Source of the DNA: Gelidibacter gilvus
GTDB taxonomy: Bacteria > Bacteroidota > Bacteroidia > Flavobacteriales > Flavobacteriaceae
Length of the DNA: 64,000 bases
Assembly: GCF_004115975.1 (NCBI RefSeq)
Contig: NZ_SDDZ01000001.1
Location: 372,001-436,000, forward strand
Reading direction: 5' to 3'
Shown here: positions 44,692 to 54,248 of the stretch, piece by piece
Layout of the letters: every line of letters begins with the position of its first letter
Numbering within the stretch: position 1 is the stretch's first letter
Notes under the pieces: model-generated
What the model was told of the DNA's origin: nothing
The model's database searches: none
Seen by the model: only the letters and a program-made list of their open reading frames with translations
Position numbers and translations under genes: made by a program

Positions 44692-45681
44692 ATGTCTAAA
44701 AACATCCTCATTACAGGAGCCGCAGGATTTCTTGGATCCCATCTCTGTGATCGCTTTATAAAAGAAGGTTTTAATGTTATTGGAATGGATAATTTCATTA
44801 CCGGTGACTTTAATAATATTAAGCACTTAGAAGATCATCCGCTGTTCAAGTTAATTGAGCATGATGTTACCAAACATATTACCATTGAGGAAGACCTACA
44901 TTATATCCTCCACTTTGCATCGCCCGCAAGCCCTATCGATTATTTAAAAATCCCCATTCAAACTTTAAAAGTGGGGTCTTTGGGTACGCACAATTTGTTG
45001 GGTTTGGCCAAAGCAAAAAAAGCCAGATTGCTCATTGCGTCCACTTCTGAGGTTTATGGTGATCCGTTGGTACATCCACAAACGGAGGACTATTATGGCA
45101 ATGTCAATACCATTGGCCCGCGTGGCGTATATGATGAAGCCAAACGCTTTCAAGAATCGATAACCATGGCCTACCACAGATTTCATGGTCTCGAGACCCG
45201 TATCGTCAGGATTTTTAACACCTATGGCCCGCGAATGAGACTCAATGATGGGCGCGTTATTCCGGCATTTATGGGACAAGCGCTAAGAGGCGAAGATTTA
45301 ACCGTTTTTGGCGATGGCTCACAAACACGCTCTTTTTGTTATGTTGATGATCAGATAGAAGGTATTTATAGATTGTTATTCAGTGATTATGCCTATCCTG
45401 TAAATATTGGTAATCCTCACGAAATTTCGATTAAGGATTTTGCTGAAGAAATTATAAAACTCACCAATACCAATCAAAAAGTGGTCTATAGAGACCTCCC
45501 GGTTGATGATCCAATGCAAAGACAACCAGATATTAGTTTGGCTAAAAAGCTATTGGACTGGGAACCAAAAGTTGGGAGAGCAGAAGGCATGGCCATTACC
45601 TATAATTATTTCAAAAGTCTTTCAGAAGAAGAACTCTATAAAAGTGCACATAAAGATTTTACAAACCATATAAAAAAATAA
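44692..45681 (+). CDS. UDP-glucuronate decarboxylase-like SDR enzyme
   Basis: An extended SDR enzyme of about 330 residues. It has [18 protein letters not shown] at the N-terminus, [37 protein letters not shown], the active-site [13 protein letters not shown] (Tyr and Lys) and [19 protein letters not shown]. This string is characteristic of UDP-xylose synthase (UXS/UGD decarboxylase), which makes UDP-xylose from UDP-glucuronate; UDP-glucose dehydrogenase is not in the window. Two ATGs are possible (44677, 44692); [10 protein letters not shown] from 44692 gives the normal start. It is followed one base later by the sugar transferase gene. Confidence 0.9.
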   Translation: MSKNILITGAAGFLGSHLCDRFIKEGFNVIGMDNFITGDFNNIKHLEDHPLFKLIEHDVTKHITIEEDLHYILHFASPASPIDYLKIPIQTLKVGSLGTHNLLGLAKAKKARLLIASTSEVYGDPLVHPQTEDYYGNVNTIGPRGVYDEAKRFQESITMAYHRFHGLETRIVRIFNTYGPRMRLNDGRVIPAFMGQALRGEDLTVFGDGSQTRSFCYVDDQIEGIYRLLFSDYAYPVNIGNPHEISIKDFAEEIIKLTNTNQKVVYRDLPVDDPMQRQPDISLAKKLLDWEPKVGRAEGMAITYNYFKSLSEEELYKSAHKDFTNHIKK

Positions 45682-45682
45682 T

Positions 45683-47041
45683 GTGAATACTTTTAAGCAA
45701 GGTCGATATTCTGGGTATTTAAGGCCCATTTCATATGTAATTGATTTAACTGTAATCAACGGTCTTGCGATTTTTTATTTTTTCAAAGATATTGATCCCA
45801 TCCTTTTTGTATTGGTAGTGTCCAGTGCTTGGGTGATTCTATCGATAGCTTCAAAATTCTATGAAGTGTATCGATATACCAGAGAGGTGACCATCTTTTC
45901 TTTGGTTTTGCGACAGATGATTCTATTTACCCTAATTATTTTTGCTTTTTCAGGCTATCATCAACAATTCAATATCGCACCTAAAACGGTTATAAAATAT
46001 GTGCTGTTGGTCTTTACGTTTATTACCGTCTTCAAATTTGCCGTATATTATTTGCTTCAGAAATATCGAGTATCATTTGGTGGAAATTACAGGAATACGG
46101 TCATTTTAGGGGTTAATAAGAAAACGTTGGCCTTAGAGAATTTTTTCAATAAAAATCCAGAATATGGGTACATCCACAAAAAGACCTTTAGTTTTCGTGA
46201 TAAAAAAGATGTTGATCTTAACGTCTGCTTCGAGTATATTAAAGAGAATGCAGTTGATGAAATCTATTGCTCCATTTCAGAACTTTCAAATACGCAGATC
46301 ATGGAAATTACCGATTTTGCAGATAATAATCTCAAAATCTTAAAATTTCTACCAGACAACAAAGAAATTTATTCCAAAAAACTGAAATATGAGTATTACA
46401 ATTATATCCCAATACTCTCACTAAGAAACATTCCACTTGAAGACTCTGTAAATCAAGTGATAAAAAGGAGTTTTGATATTGTTTTTTCAAGCTTGGTCAT
46501 TGTTTTAGTTTTATCATGGCTCACGCCGTTGATCGCTATTTTGATCAAGTTAGAATCCAGAGGGCCTGTGTTTTTCAAGCAGTCCAGAAATGGGTTTAAC
46601 TATAAAGAGTTTGACTGTTATAAGTTCAGATCGATGACACCAAACAACGATGCCCACCTTTTTCAAGCCACCAAAGACGATCAACGCGTGACGAAAGTAG
46701 GCAAGCTGTTAAGAAAAACGAGTATTGACGAATTGCCACAGTTTTTCAATGTTCTTTTTGGAGACATGTCTGTTGTAGGCCCAAGGCCACACATGGTGAG
46801 CCATACCAGTATTTACGCAAAGCGAATAGACAAGTTTATGGTAAGGCATTTTGTCAAACCTGGCATTACGGGCTTAGCTCAAATAAGCGGCTTCAGGGGC
46901 GAAATCGAAACGGATAAGGATATTATTGGCCGTGTCAAATATGATATTTTTTACATTGAAAACTGGTCGTTATTACTCGATCTAAGAATCATTGTAAGAA
47001 CCTTTCTTAACGCTATAAAAGGCGATGAAAAGGCTTATTAA
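45683..47041 (+). CDS. Undecaprenyl-phosphate sugar-1-phosphate transferase (initiating enzyme)
   Basis: This polyprenyl glycosylphosphotransferase (WcaJ/WbaP type) starts each repeat unit by transferring a sugar-1-phosphate to undecaprenyl phosphate. The 452-residue protein has four to five N-terminal membrane helices, a central domain (YRNTVILGVNKKTLALENFF), a further helix near 270 (IVFSSLVIVLVLSWLTPLIA) and the catalytic domain: GPVFFKQSRNGFNYKEF, CYKFRSM, VGKLLRKTSIDELPQFFNV, MSVVGPRPHM and KPGITGLAQISGFRG. It starts with GTG one base after the preceding stop. It ends four bases into the convergent GT4 gene. Confidence 0.95.
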   Translation: MNTFKQGRYSGYLRPISYVIDLTVINGLAIFYFFKDIDPILFVLVVSSAWVILSIASKFYEVYRYTREVTIFSLVLRQMILFTLIIFAFSGYHQQFNIAPKTVIKYVLLVFTFITVFKFAVYYLLQKYRVSFGGNYRNTVILGVNKKTLALENFFNKNPEYGYIHKKTFSFRDKKDVDLNVCFEYIKENAVDEIYCSISELSNTQIMEITDFADNNLKILKFLPDNKEIYSKKLKYEYYNYIPILSLRNIPLEDSVNQVIKRSFDIVFSSLVIVLVLSWLTPLIAILIKLESRGPVFFKQSRNGFNYKEFDCYKFRSMTPNNDAHLFQATKDDQRVTKVGKLLRKTSIDELPQFFNVLFGDMSVVGPRPHMVSHTSIYAKRIDKFMVRHFVKPGITGLAQISGFRGEIETDKDIIGRVKYDIFYIENWSLLLDLRIIVRTFLNAIKGDEKAY

Positions 47042-48204
47042 AGTTGTTGGACTAGTTTATCCAACTGTTTGTTAAAATCAAAGTGGAGTGTTGCAGATGC
47101 TTTGATGTGCTCCTTGAAGTCTTCATTGAGACTGGATTTTTTGAGAGTTGAAAGAATACCATTTAAATCGTCATAATCTCCAGATTTTGCAACCCACCCG
47201 AGTTGATATTTTGTAATGACAGCTTCACCTTCACCACCTCCAAAATAAAGCATAGGAAGCCCTAGTTTAGCGTATTCAAATATTTTTGAGGGTACTGAGC
47301 CATAAATCCTATTGAGTAGCGGAATGATGCCTAAATCGAATTTTAAAAGCTCTTGATGCAACACATCCCGTGAAACTTCACCATGATAGCTGATGGGCAA
47401 CTCTGGATGTGTCTTAATATAGCTTTCTATGTTTGACTGTTCTGCCCCAGAACCATAAATGTCGAGCTCAATATGTTCATAATCGAGTTCTTGGCAAAGT
47501 CTTAAAATTCCTTGGGCAATTCCCAGCAATCCGGCATAGACCATTTTAATTTTACCAGGACCTGTTTCAATCGGAGCAGCGATTTCTGGAACGTCAAAAT
47601 CGGGGTAGTTTCTGTATAAGAAGGTTTCCTTATATGGGAACAGTGTTTTAATATGGGTCAGGATTTCGTCGCTTTGACCCAGAATCAGGTTTGCCTTCTT
47701 GTAATTTGAACGTTCAATACGTTCTAAAAGGCGATAACTAAAGTTCTTTTTTAAAGCGCCCAGCTCCAGTCCTGCAAGAGGCCATAAGTCGCTGACATTG
47801 AGAATAAGCTTGCGTTTTTTTGATCGTAGAAAAGTACAACACGTAAAAGCTACCAAAAGTGGGGGCGATTGTACAATAACCGTTGTTGGAATTTTATGAA
47901 ATATGAAATACCAGATGAGACTAAAACTGTAGGAGACCATCGCTAGCAAACGGATGACTTTGTTTTTTGAAACGGTAGCGTAAATCCATAAACGATGGAG
48001 AGTCATCCCTTTTTCATTGGAAGTATGTCTAAATTTGCCACGATAGGGTTTAAAAATTCTACCTGTCGGATAGTTGGGCAATGGTGTGATGACGGAAACC
48101 TTAAAGTTTCGCTCTTTTAAGCCTTCCGCCAAATGAAAAATTCTGTTGGATGCAGCGCCAATTTCAGGAGGAAAATAACTTGTAATGATTAGGATCTCTT
48201 TCAT
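47038..48204 (-). CDS. Family 4-type glycosyltransferase (WbuB-like)
   Basis: A GT-B glycosyltransferase of about 388 residues: EILIITSYFPPEIGAASNRI and LAEGLKERNFKVSVITPLPN at the N-terminus, LILNVSDLWPLAGLELGAL, and the C-terminal IKMVYAGLLGIAQGILRL with the donor region VPSKIFEYAKLGLPMLYFG. This pattern is near WbuB-like transferases acting on N-acetylated sugars, often next to wecB genes, as here. The frame is open 20 codons further upstream, but ATG 48204 gives the usual MKEILIIT start and overlaps the wecB stop by one base (TGATG). It meets the initiating transferase tail to tail. Confidence 0.87.
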   Translation of the reverse strand: MKEILIITSYFPPEIGAASNRIFHLAEGLKERNFKVSVITPLPNYPTGRIFKPYRGKFRHTSNEKGMTLHRLWIYATVSKNKVIRLLAMVSYSFSLIWYFIFHKIPTTVIVQSPPLLVAFTCCTFLRSKKRKLILNVSDLWPLAGLELGALKKNFSYRLLERIERSNYKKANLILGQSDEILTHIKTLFPYKETFLYRNYPDFDVPEIAAPIETGPGKIKMVYAGLLGIAQGILRLCQELDYEHIELDIYGSGAEQSNIESYIKTHPELPISYHGEVSRDVLHQELLKFDLGIIPLLNRIYGSVPSKIFEYAKLGLPMLYFGGGEGEAVITKYQLGWVAKSGDYDDLNGILSTLKKSSLNEDFKEHIKASATLHFDFNKQLDKLVQQL

Positions 48205-49298
48205 CACGATTTGTAGATGTCCACGAGATGATTGATGATGCGTTTTGCGGCATGACCGTCCCATAATTCGGGGATTTCACCCTTTTTCCAATCGCCAGAA
48301 AATAATTTTTCAAAAGCATCCGCAATTTTTTCTGGATCATTACCTACCAAAACATTGGTACCAATAGTGCAAGTTTCCGGCCGTTCTGTACTATCTCTTA
48401 AAGTGATGCACGGCACGTGCATGACCGTAGTTTCTTCTGTAATTCCTCCAGAATCCGTAAGTACGGCAAAGGCGTTTTTAACGAGATAATTGAACTCCAA
48501 ATACCCCAAAGGCGCCACATAATGTAAGTTGTCAAAGTTTAAGTTCAACCCTTCCAAAAGTTTTTTGGTTCTTGGATGAACAGGAAAAATAATGGGATAG
48601 TCTTTTCCTAATTGGGCAAGTTGTGTGATTAAAGCTTTGAGTTGCTGTTCTTCATCTACATTACTTGGCCTGTGTAAGGTCATGACCATATATTTTTTTT
48701 CCTGCAATTGAAGTGTCTTATAAAGTTCAGGTTGTTGGAGTCTGTCTTCATTTTTAAGGAGCGTATCAATCATCACATTACCAACAAAATAAATCTGATT
48801 TTTAGGCACGCCAAGATCCTCAAGGGTTTGTGAAGCTAAAGGTGTGGTGGTGAAAAAATAGTCGGTTAAGCTATCGGTAACAATTCTGTTTATTTCTTCT
48901 GGCATATTGAGATCGCCTGAACGAATACCTGCTTCTACGTGGGCCACTTTTATCCCTGCTTTTTTTGCCACTATGGTGCAGGCCATGGTTGAGGTGACAT
49001 CCCCAACCACCATGACCAAATCTGTTGGGTTTCCAGCCAATACCTTTTCGAATCCTATCATAATAGCTCCAGTTTGTTCTGCCTGTGTGCCACTTTTTAC
49101 ATCCAAATTGATATCTGGAAACGGAATGTTTAGTTCTTCAAAAAAGGTATCACTTAAGTTTTTATCATAATGTTGACCGGTATGGATCAATTGATAATTA
49201 AGAGCAACACCTTCTGACTGTTTTTGCTTGATGGCCTCAATAATAGGTGCTATTTTCATGAAGTTTGGGCGTGCTCCGGCTATAATGGTTATGGTCAT
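48204..49298 (-). CDS. wecB: UDP-N-acetylglucosamine 2-epimerase (non-hydrolysing)
   Basis: The enzyme interconverts UDP-GlcNAc and UDP-ManNAc. The 364-residue protein shows IAGARPNFMKIAPIIEAI at the N-terminus, IHTGQHYDKNLS, VVGDVTSTMACTIVAKK, VAHVEAGIRSGD, MPEEINRIVTDSL and, in the C-terminal half, VLTDSGGITEET, all diagnostic. The wecC dehydrogenase that would make UDP-ManNAcA is not in the window, so ManNAc itself or a later derivative may be the cluster sugar. It lies between the GT4 and CapK-like genes, with overlaps of one and four bases. Confidence 0.95.
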   Translation of the reverse strand: MTITIIAGARPNFMKIAPIIEAIKQKQSEGVALNYQLIHTGQHYDKNLSDTFFEELNIPFPDINLDVKSGTQAEQTGAIMIGFEKVLAGNPTDLVMVVGDVTSTMACTIVAKKAGIKVAHVEAGIRSGDLNMPEEINRIVTDSLTDYFFTTTPLASQTLEDLGVPKNQIYFVGNVMIDTLLKNEDRLQQPELYKTLQLQEKKYMVMTLHRPSNVDEEQQLKALITQLAQLGKDYPIIFPVHPRTKKLLEGLNLNFDNLHYVAPLGYLEFNYLVKNAFAVLTDSGGITEETTVMHVPCITLRDSTERPETCTIGTNVLVGNDPEKIADAFEKLFSGDWKKGEIPELWDGHAAKRIINHLVDIYKS

Positions 49299-50611
49299 AT
49301 CTTATTTAATAATGATGTAAACTGTTTTAATTTTCCTGATTTAGAACGTTTTAAACGTGTTTGACGCTCAAAGATAATAGTTAGTCCCTTTTCAAGATAG
49401 TTTTCTATTTCTTTAATTATAATTTTAGTTTGGCTATCGGATAACTTCTCATTGCTGACATAGATGATTTTGAAGGTTTGAAGATCCAATTGCTCAATCA
49501 TAAATTCCTTGACATTGCCATCATCTTCAACAATACTTTTGGTAATATAGTAAAACGTAAGTCCGGCTGCTTTCTTTCCACTTGGCAAGATGGCAAGATC
49601 ATTGGTGCGTCCAATTAATTTTTGAAGCTGAGGTTTTTGAAGTGTACTTTCTTTAGAGAGGATGCCAACATCGCCAATATCATAGCGAATAAAAGGATGG
49701 GCCTTATTGTATAGTGAGGTGATGACCACACGGCCTTCCTCACCGTAAGGTAAAACTTGATTGTTATCGTCGACAATTTCCACAAAAAGAGTCTCGCTGT
49801 TGACAATCCATTCGTCTTTCGGATTTTGAAAAGCGATTAAATCCAACTCAGAGGCTCCATATTCATTGACTACTGGAATACCGAATTGTTTTTCCATGAG
49901 TAACTTATCATTTTCAAACAACATTTCTGAAGTTACGACACAAGCTTTTAGAGTAGGGCAGACACTGGTTAATATTACCTCTCTTTTCTCCAAGAATTTT
50001 GCAAATTGAACAATAGCACTTGTATACCCGTTGATATAATCAAAGCTGGTGGTTCTGAACTTTTTTAAAAAGCCTTCAAGCGCGACGTCACTAAAGTCAT
50101 AAACAGAAAAGCGAAACCGACCGCTTAACACATCTTTAAAACGTTCTTGGTAATAACCTTTTTTATCTAAGGGAATTCCGTAGAATCGCGCCTGTTTAGA
50201 ACTGTTGAAATTGAGATTGAACCAACCAAATCGGTCCTGAATGATGGTCCAAGTGAGTGCGTGGCAAAATTTGTCCTTCGCAAAAACAAACGGGTCTCCA
50301 GAAGAACCTGAGGTTTTGTTGACATAGACGTTTTTTGGTGAAAAACCTTCCGACAGCCGATTGATTAAAGGCTGCTGTAAATCTCTTTTCGTCATGATAG
50401 GTACAGCGTCCCAATTTGTGAATCTAGTCTCTTTAAAAACAGATTGGTAAAAGGGATTGTGTTTTAGGTGATAATTGACAATTTGTACTTTTTGCTTTTC
50501 AATATAGTCACGGAACCCTTCCTCGTTAAGGTTTTGAATAGAGACCAATACCCGTCGAGCTTCCTTAATTGGAAATCCGTTCAATTTTAAAGAAAGATCA
50601 AATAAATTCAA
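49295..50611 (-). CDS. CapK/PaaK-like adenylate-forming enzyme
   Basis: A 438-residue protein related to phenylacetate-CoA ligase and CapK. It has HLKHNPFYQSVFKETRF, VPIMTKRDLQQPLINRL, the ATP-binding NKTSGSSGDPFVFAKD near 98-113, VVNEYGASELDLIAFQNP, VVITSLYNKAHPFIRYDIGD and GRTNDLAILPSGKKAAG. CapK-type members sit in capsule clusters and may activate an acyl group that decorates the glycan; the substrate is unknown. It is the first gene of the three-gene minus-strand operon that ends the cluster. Confidence 0.87.
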   Translation of the reverse strand: MNLFDLSLKLNGFPIKEARRVLVSIQNLNEEGFRDYIEKQKVQIVNYHLKHNPFYQSVFKETRFTNWDAVPIMTKRDLQQPLINRLSEGFSPKNVYVNKTSGSSGDPFVFAKDKFCHALTWTIIQDRFGWFNLNFNSSKQARFYGIPLDKKGYYQERFKDVLSGRFRFSVYDFSDVALEGFLKKFRTTSFDYINGYTSAIVQFAKFLEKREVILTSVCPTLKACVVTSEMLFENDKLLMEKQFGIPVVNEYGASELDLIAFQNPKDEWIVNSETLFVEIVDDNNQVLPYGEEGRVVITSLYNKAHPFIRYDIGDVGILSKESTLQKPQLQKLIGRTNDLAILPSGKKAAGLTFYYITKSIVEDDGNVKEFMIEQLDLQTFKIIYVSNEKLSDSQTKIIIKEIENYLEKGLTIIFERQTRLKRSKSGKLKQFTSLLNKI

Positions 50612-50659
50612 TTGATACCCTGTTTTTGAGAATGTAAAGTAAAGAAATATATTAAACTC

Positions 50660-50872
50660 TTATCTAAAATCAATCTTGAAGATTCCAGATTTAATTCCGT
50701 CCTTTTCCGATTGAACCTTTGTGGTTTTTAAAGATTTTGTCTGTGGACAATGCATCATCAGAATAAAATCCACAATCGGATGATAGCAAGCAGCGGTCTC
50801 AATTTTGGTAACATCACATAACATGCTAATTTGGACGAATGGTAAATCATTACTAATTAAATCTTGATTCAT
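50660..50872 (-). CDS. Possible small protein, 70 residues
   Basis: An open frame with an ATG in the 374-bp gap between the CapK-like gene and purD. The sequence (QISMLCDVTKIETAACYHPI, then DFILMMHCPQTKSLKTTKVQ) includes three cysteines but matches no family I know. It could be a real small protein or chance; no -7 element or terminator was seen with it. The rest of the gap carries the purD promoter. Confidence 0.35.
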   Translation of the reverse strand: MNQDLISNDLPFVQISMLCDVTKIETAACYHPIVDFILMMHCPQTKSLKTTKVQSEKDGIKSGIFKIDFR

Positions 50873-50939
50873 GATTCTATAAGCGCAACGGTCTTGATTC
50901 TTTTATCTTCCATATTCGATTTAATCGTCAAAAATATTA

Positions 50940-50968
50940 TTGTTTTGATGGCATAAACTATATTTTTG
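50940..50968 (+). promoter_or_regulatory. Candidate purD promoter
   Basis: TTG (50940-50942), an 18-bp spacer and TATTTTTG (50961-50968) fit TTG-N17-23-TAnnTTTG. The purD ATG lies 17 nt after the -7 element. Confidence 0.65.
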
Positions 50969-50985
50969 CACCAAACATCACTAAC

Positions 50986-52257
50986 ATGACCATTTTAATT
51001 CTCGGTTCCGGTGGAAGGGAACATACTTTTGCTTGGAAAATAGTTCAAAGCCCATTATGTCAAAAATTATTTGTTGCTCCAGGAAACTCAGGAACTGCTG
51101 AAATAGCAGAAAATGTCGATCTGAATGTCACCGATTTTCAAGCGATAAAAAAATTGGTCCTGGAAAAGCAAATTGATATGGTTGTTGTGGGTCCGGAAGA
51201 TCCTTTGGTGCAAGGAATCCACGATTTCTTCCTGGAAGACGAAGCGCTAAAAAACGTGGCAGTTATTGGTCCCCAAAAGGACGCAGCACAATTGGAGGGC
51301 AGTAAGGAATTTGCTAAAGAATTCTTGTTCCGTCATCATATTCCAACTGCGGCTTATCAGAGTTTTGATGCCAATACGTTGGAAGCAGGATATCAGTTTT
51401 TGGACACTTTGAAACCACCTTATGTTTTAAAAGCGGATGGTTTGGCAGCAGGCAAAGGGGTTTTGATTTTAAATGATCTTGATGAAGCCAAAGCAGAACT
51501 AAAGAGCATGTTGGTAGATGCCAAATTTGGAACGGCCAGCAACAAAGTGGTTATTGAAGAATTTTTGGACGGTATTGAACTCAGTTGTTTTGTTCTTACC
51601 GATGGGAAAAACTATAAAATTTTACCAACGGCTAAGGATTATAAACGTATTGGCGACGGTGATACCGGATTAAATACAGGTGGAATGGGTGCAGTTTCTC
51701 CGGTACCTTTTGCCACGGAATCATTTTTGAAGAAGATTGAAGAACGTGTTGTCAAACCTACAGTTTCTGGACTTCAAAAGGATGGTTTACATTATAAAGG
51801 CTTCATTTTTATTGGGTTGATCAAAGTAGGGGATGATCCAAAGGTTATTGAATACAATGTACGGATGGGAGATCCCGAATCAGAAGTGGTCTTGCCAAGG
51901 CTCAAAAATGACTTGGTAGAGATTTTTCAGGCCATTGCCAGTCAAACACTGGACAAAATTGAAATTGAAATCGATCCACGTGCCGCTACAACAGTTATGT
52001 TGGTATCTGGTGGTTATCCTGAAAGTTATGAAAAAGGCAAGGAAATCACCGGATTGCAAAATCTAACCGACGTTATCCCTTTCCACGCAGGCGCCATATT
52101 GAAAGACGGTAAAGTCGTGACCTCTGGAGGGCGTGTGATGGCGATTACCTCAATTGGAAATACGTATCAAGAGGCCATAAAAAAATCTTATCAGAATATA
52201 GAAAAACTACATTTTGATAAGATGTATTACCGTAAGGATATTGGTTTCGATTTATAA
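50986..52257 (+). CDS. purD: Phosphoribosylamine--glycine ligase
   Basis: PurD catalyses the second step of purine synthesis, joining glycine to phosphoribosylamine with ATP. The 423-residue ATP-grasp enzyme begins MTILILGSGGREHTFAWKI and shows VVVGPEDPLVQGI, VLKADGLAAGKGVLIL, VVIEEFLDGIELSCFVLTDG, NTGGMGAVSPVPF and EYNVRMGDPESEVVLPRL. Length and motif order are standard. It overlaps the end of the convergent DUF6341 gene by six bases. No other purine gene is adjacent. Confidence 0.97.
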   Translation: MTILILGSGGREHTFAWKIVQSPLCQKLFVAPGNSGTAEIAENVDLNVTDFQAIKKLVLEKQIDMVVVGPEDPLVQGIHDFFLEDEALKNVAVIGPQKDAAQLEGSKEFAKEFLFRHHIPTAAYQSFDANTLEAGYQFLDTLKPPYVLKADGLAAGKGVLILNDLDEAKAELKSMLVDAKFGTASNKVVIEEFLDGIELSCFVLTDGKNYKILPTAKDYKRIGDGDTGLNTGGMGAVSPVPFATESFLKKIEERVVKPTVSGLQKDGLHYKGFIFIGLIKVGDDPKVIEYNVRMGDPESEVVLPRLKNDLVEIFQAIASQTLDKIEIEIDPRAATTVMLVSGGYPESYEKGKEITGLQNLTDVIPFHAGAILKDGKVVTSGGRVMAITSIGNTYQEAIKKSYQNIEKLHFDKMYYRKDIGFDL

Positions 52258-52476
52258 ATACGAATGGGATGAGATGCTCTTATCGTCTTCATTATTATCA
52301 TCATGTTCTTTTAATTGAAGCATCCAATACACAAATGCCACAAAAGTAATGATGATAAGTATCCAAGAGACAAAATTGGCAAGCCACCAATTGCTGAGTT
52401 CCAATTCTCTTAAAGCATCAAAAGGCAATAATAAATACTCAAAAAAAGCTGCGAAGCCATTCCAAAAATCAGTCAT
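52252..52476 (-). CDS. DUF6341-like small membrane protein
   Basis: A 74-residue protein with an aromatic N-terminus (MTDFWNGFAAFFEYLLLPFDALREL), one membrane helix (WLANFVSWILIIITFVAFVYWML) and an acidic, hydrophilic tail (KEHDDNNEDDKSISS). This matches the small DUF6341-type proteins seen near upp and a DUF6427 protein in flavobacteria, an arrangement repeated here. Function unknown. Confidence 0.75.
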   Translation of the reverse strand: MTDFWNGFAAFFEYLLLPFDALRELELSNWWLANFVSWILIIITFVAFVYWMLQLKEHDDNNEDDKSISSHSYL

Positions 52477-52603
52477 GATAATAAATATTATATTTACAAG
52501 ACAAAATTACGTTATTTTTATTTGAAATGTTCCATAAAGTGACAACGAATTTTGTTTCCATGGAAGTAAAGACTCAGTAAGAAACCCCAGAACACAGCTC
52601 TAA

Positions 52604-53527
52604 ATGATTTCAAGTTTTTTTAGTAAAGCAAAACCCATACATCTTCTGGTGGTAAGCGCAATGCTTCTTATTGTTTTTGTTGTGACTAAACTAACGACGC
52701 TTACAGAGCCGTTTTCAGTAGAACTTCTCTTAAAGCAGTCCTTTCTTTTTGGCGTGTGTTTAGCATCGCTTTTTGTGCTTGATTTCTTCGTCAGCAAAAA
52801 CAATCTTACCAAAAGGAATAGTTATAAAATCTTGATGTTCGGTCTGTTTGTGGCCGTTTTACCGGAAAGTTTGGGCAATTCTAAATTACTTATTGCCAAT
52901 TTATTTATTTTATTGGCCTTGAGGCGTATCATAAGTTTAAGATCCAGAAAAGAAATTAAGAAAAAGCTTTTTGATGCGGCCTTTTGGATCAGCTTGGCAA
53001 CGCTCTTATTTTTTTGGGCATCATTATTTTATATTTTGATTTTTCTCGCCTTGTTTCTGCATTCCATTGAAGACATTAAAAATTGGATCATTCCCCTAAT
53101 CGGAATACTGTGCGTTGCCATAATAGCAGCGTCTTATATGATTGTAACAGGGATGGATTTTGAAACCTATCTCAATGGCTTTTTTGACGTGAGTTTTGAT
53201 TTCACCTCCTTAAACTCAAAGCGTATTATTATAGCTGTTACCTTATTACTGTCTTATGGAGTATGGGCTTCTTTTTATTTTATGAGAAGTATAAAACAAC
53301 AATTAAAGAGCTATAGACCGTCATTTGTCATCGTTATTGTGTCGTCGTTAATTGCCTTGACGATTATTGTGGTTTCGCCTTATAAAGATGGCAGCGAATT
53401 CATATTTTTATTCGCACCCTTGGCTATTATCATGTCTAATTATTTAGAAATTATAACAGAAAAATGGTTTAAGGAAGGTTTGATCCTTGTTTTGATATTA
53501 GCTTCTCTATTGAACTTACTGCTGTAA
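52604..53527 (+). CDS. DUF6427-like polytopic membrane protein
   Basis: A 307-residue protein with about eight to nine membrane helices, among them HLLVVSAMLLIVFVVTKL, LLIANLFILLALRRI, AAFWISLATLLFFWASLFYI and a final VLILASLLNLLL. The start (MISSFFSKAKPIHLL) and the middle KLFDAAFWISLATLLFFW segment are what I associate with the flavobacterial DUF6427 family, of unknown function. The gene is convergent with upp, overlapping its end by 12 bases. Confidence 0.75.
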   Translation: MISSFFSKAKPIHLLVVSAMLLIVFVVTKLTTLTEPFSVELLLKQSFLFGVCLASLFVLDFFVSKNNLTKRNSYKILMFGLFVAVLPESLGNSKLLIANLFILLALRRIISLRSRKEIKKKLFDAAFWISLATLLFFWASLFYILIFLALFLHSIEDIKNWIIPLIGILCVAIIAASYMIVTGMDFETYLNGFFDVSFDFTSLNSKRIIIAVTLLLSYGVWASFYFMRSIKQQLKSYRPSFVIVIVSSLIALTIIVVSPYKDGSEFIFLFAPLAIIMSNYLEIITEKWFKEGLILVLILASLLNLLL

Positions 53528-54175
53528 TTTTTCGCCAAATGCCAAATCTCCAGCATCTCCAAGCCCAGGAATGATATAGCCTTTTTCGTTTAGATCTGGA
53601 TCTACGGTTGCAATCCATAAATGCGTGTCTTTACTAAAATGTTTGCGGATATAATCAATACCATCTTGCGCGCCTATAACGCACGCCAAATGCACTTCCT
53701 TAGGTTTTCCAAAAGGTTTTAGTGCTTCGTACGTGGCCACAAGAGATTGTCCTGTGGCTAACATAGGGTCTGCCAAAATAAGGGTTTTATTCTCCAAACT
53801 TGGGCATGCCGAATATTCTACAACAATCTCAAAACTATCCGGATTTTTATGATGCTGTCTATACGCCGAAATAAAAGCGTTATCCGCATTGTCAAAATAG
53901 TTCAATAACCCATTGTGCAAAGGTACACCTGCCCTTAAGATGGAACAGAGCACAATATCATTGTTCATAATGTTCATCTCGCAAGTTCCCAAAGGTGTTT
54001 TAATAATTGCGGGTTTATAATTTAACACCTTACTTATTTCATAACCTAAAATCTCTCCAATACGCTCAATATTTCTTCGAAATCGCATGCGGTCTTGTTG
54101 GATATTCACATCTCTCATTTCTGAAATGAACGTGTTTAAAATGGAATTTTTTTCTGTTAAATTGTGAATGTGCAT
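53516..54175 (-). CDS. upp: Uracil phosphoribosyltransferase
   Basis: Upp salvages uracil by making UMP from uracil and PRPP. The 219-residue protein has LCSILRAGVPLHNGLL, the PRPP-binding LILADPMLATGQSLVATYEAL and the uracil-binding C-terminus YIIPGLGDAGDLAFGE. It is slightly longer than the E. coli enzyme and closer to other Bacteroidota forms. It diverges from the DUF4254 gene, with near-match -7 elements on both strands in the 73-bp gap. Confidence 0.95.
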   Translation of the reverse strand: MHIHNLTEKNSILNTFISEMRDVNIQQDRMRFRRNIERIGEILGYEISKVLNYKPAIIKTPLGTCEMNIMNNDIVLCSILRAGVPLHNGLLNYFDNADNAFISAYRQHHKNPDSFEIVVEYSACPSLENKTLILADPMLATGQSLVATYEALKPFGKPKEVHLACVIGAQDGIDYIRKHFSKDTHLWIATVDPDLNEKGYIIPGLGDAGDLAFGEKLQQ

Positions 54176-54248
54176 AAGGCTTAAACTCTGTTTTGAATGG
54201 TAAAGTTAATTAATTAGAAGTATATTTACGACTTAAATTCATCAGATT

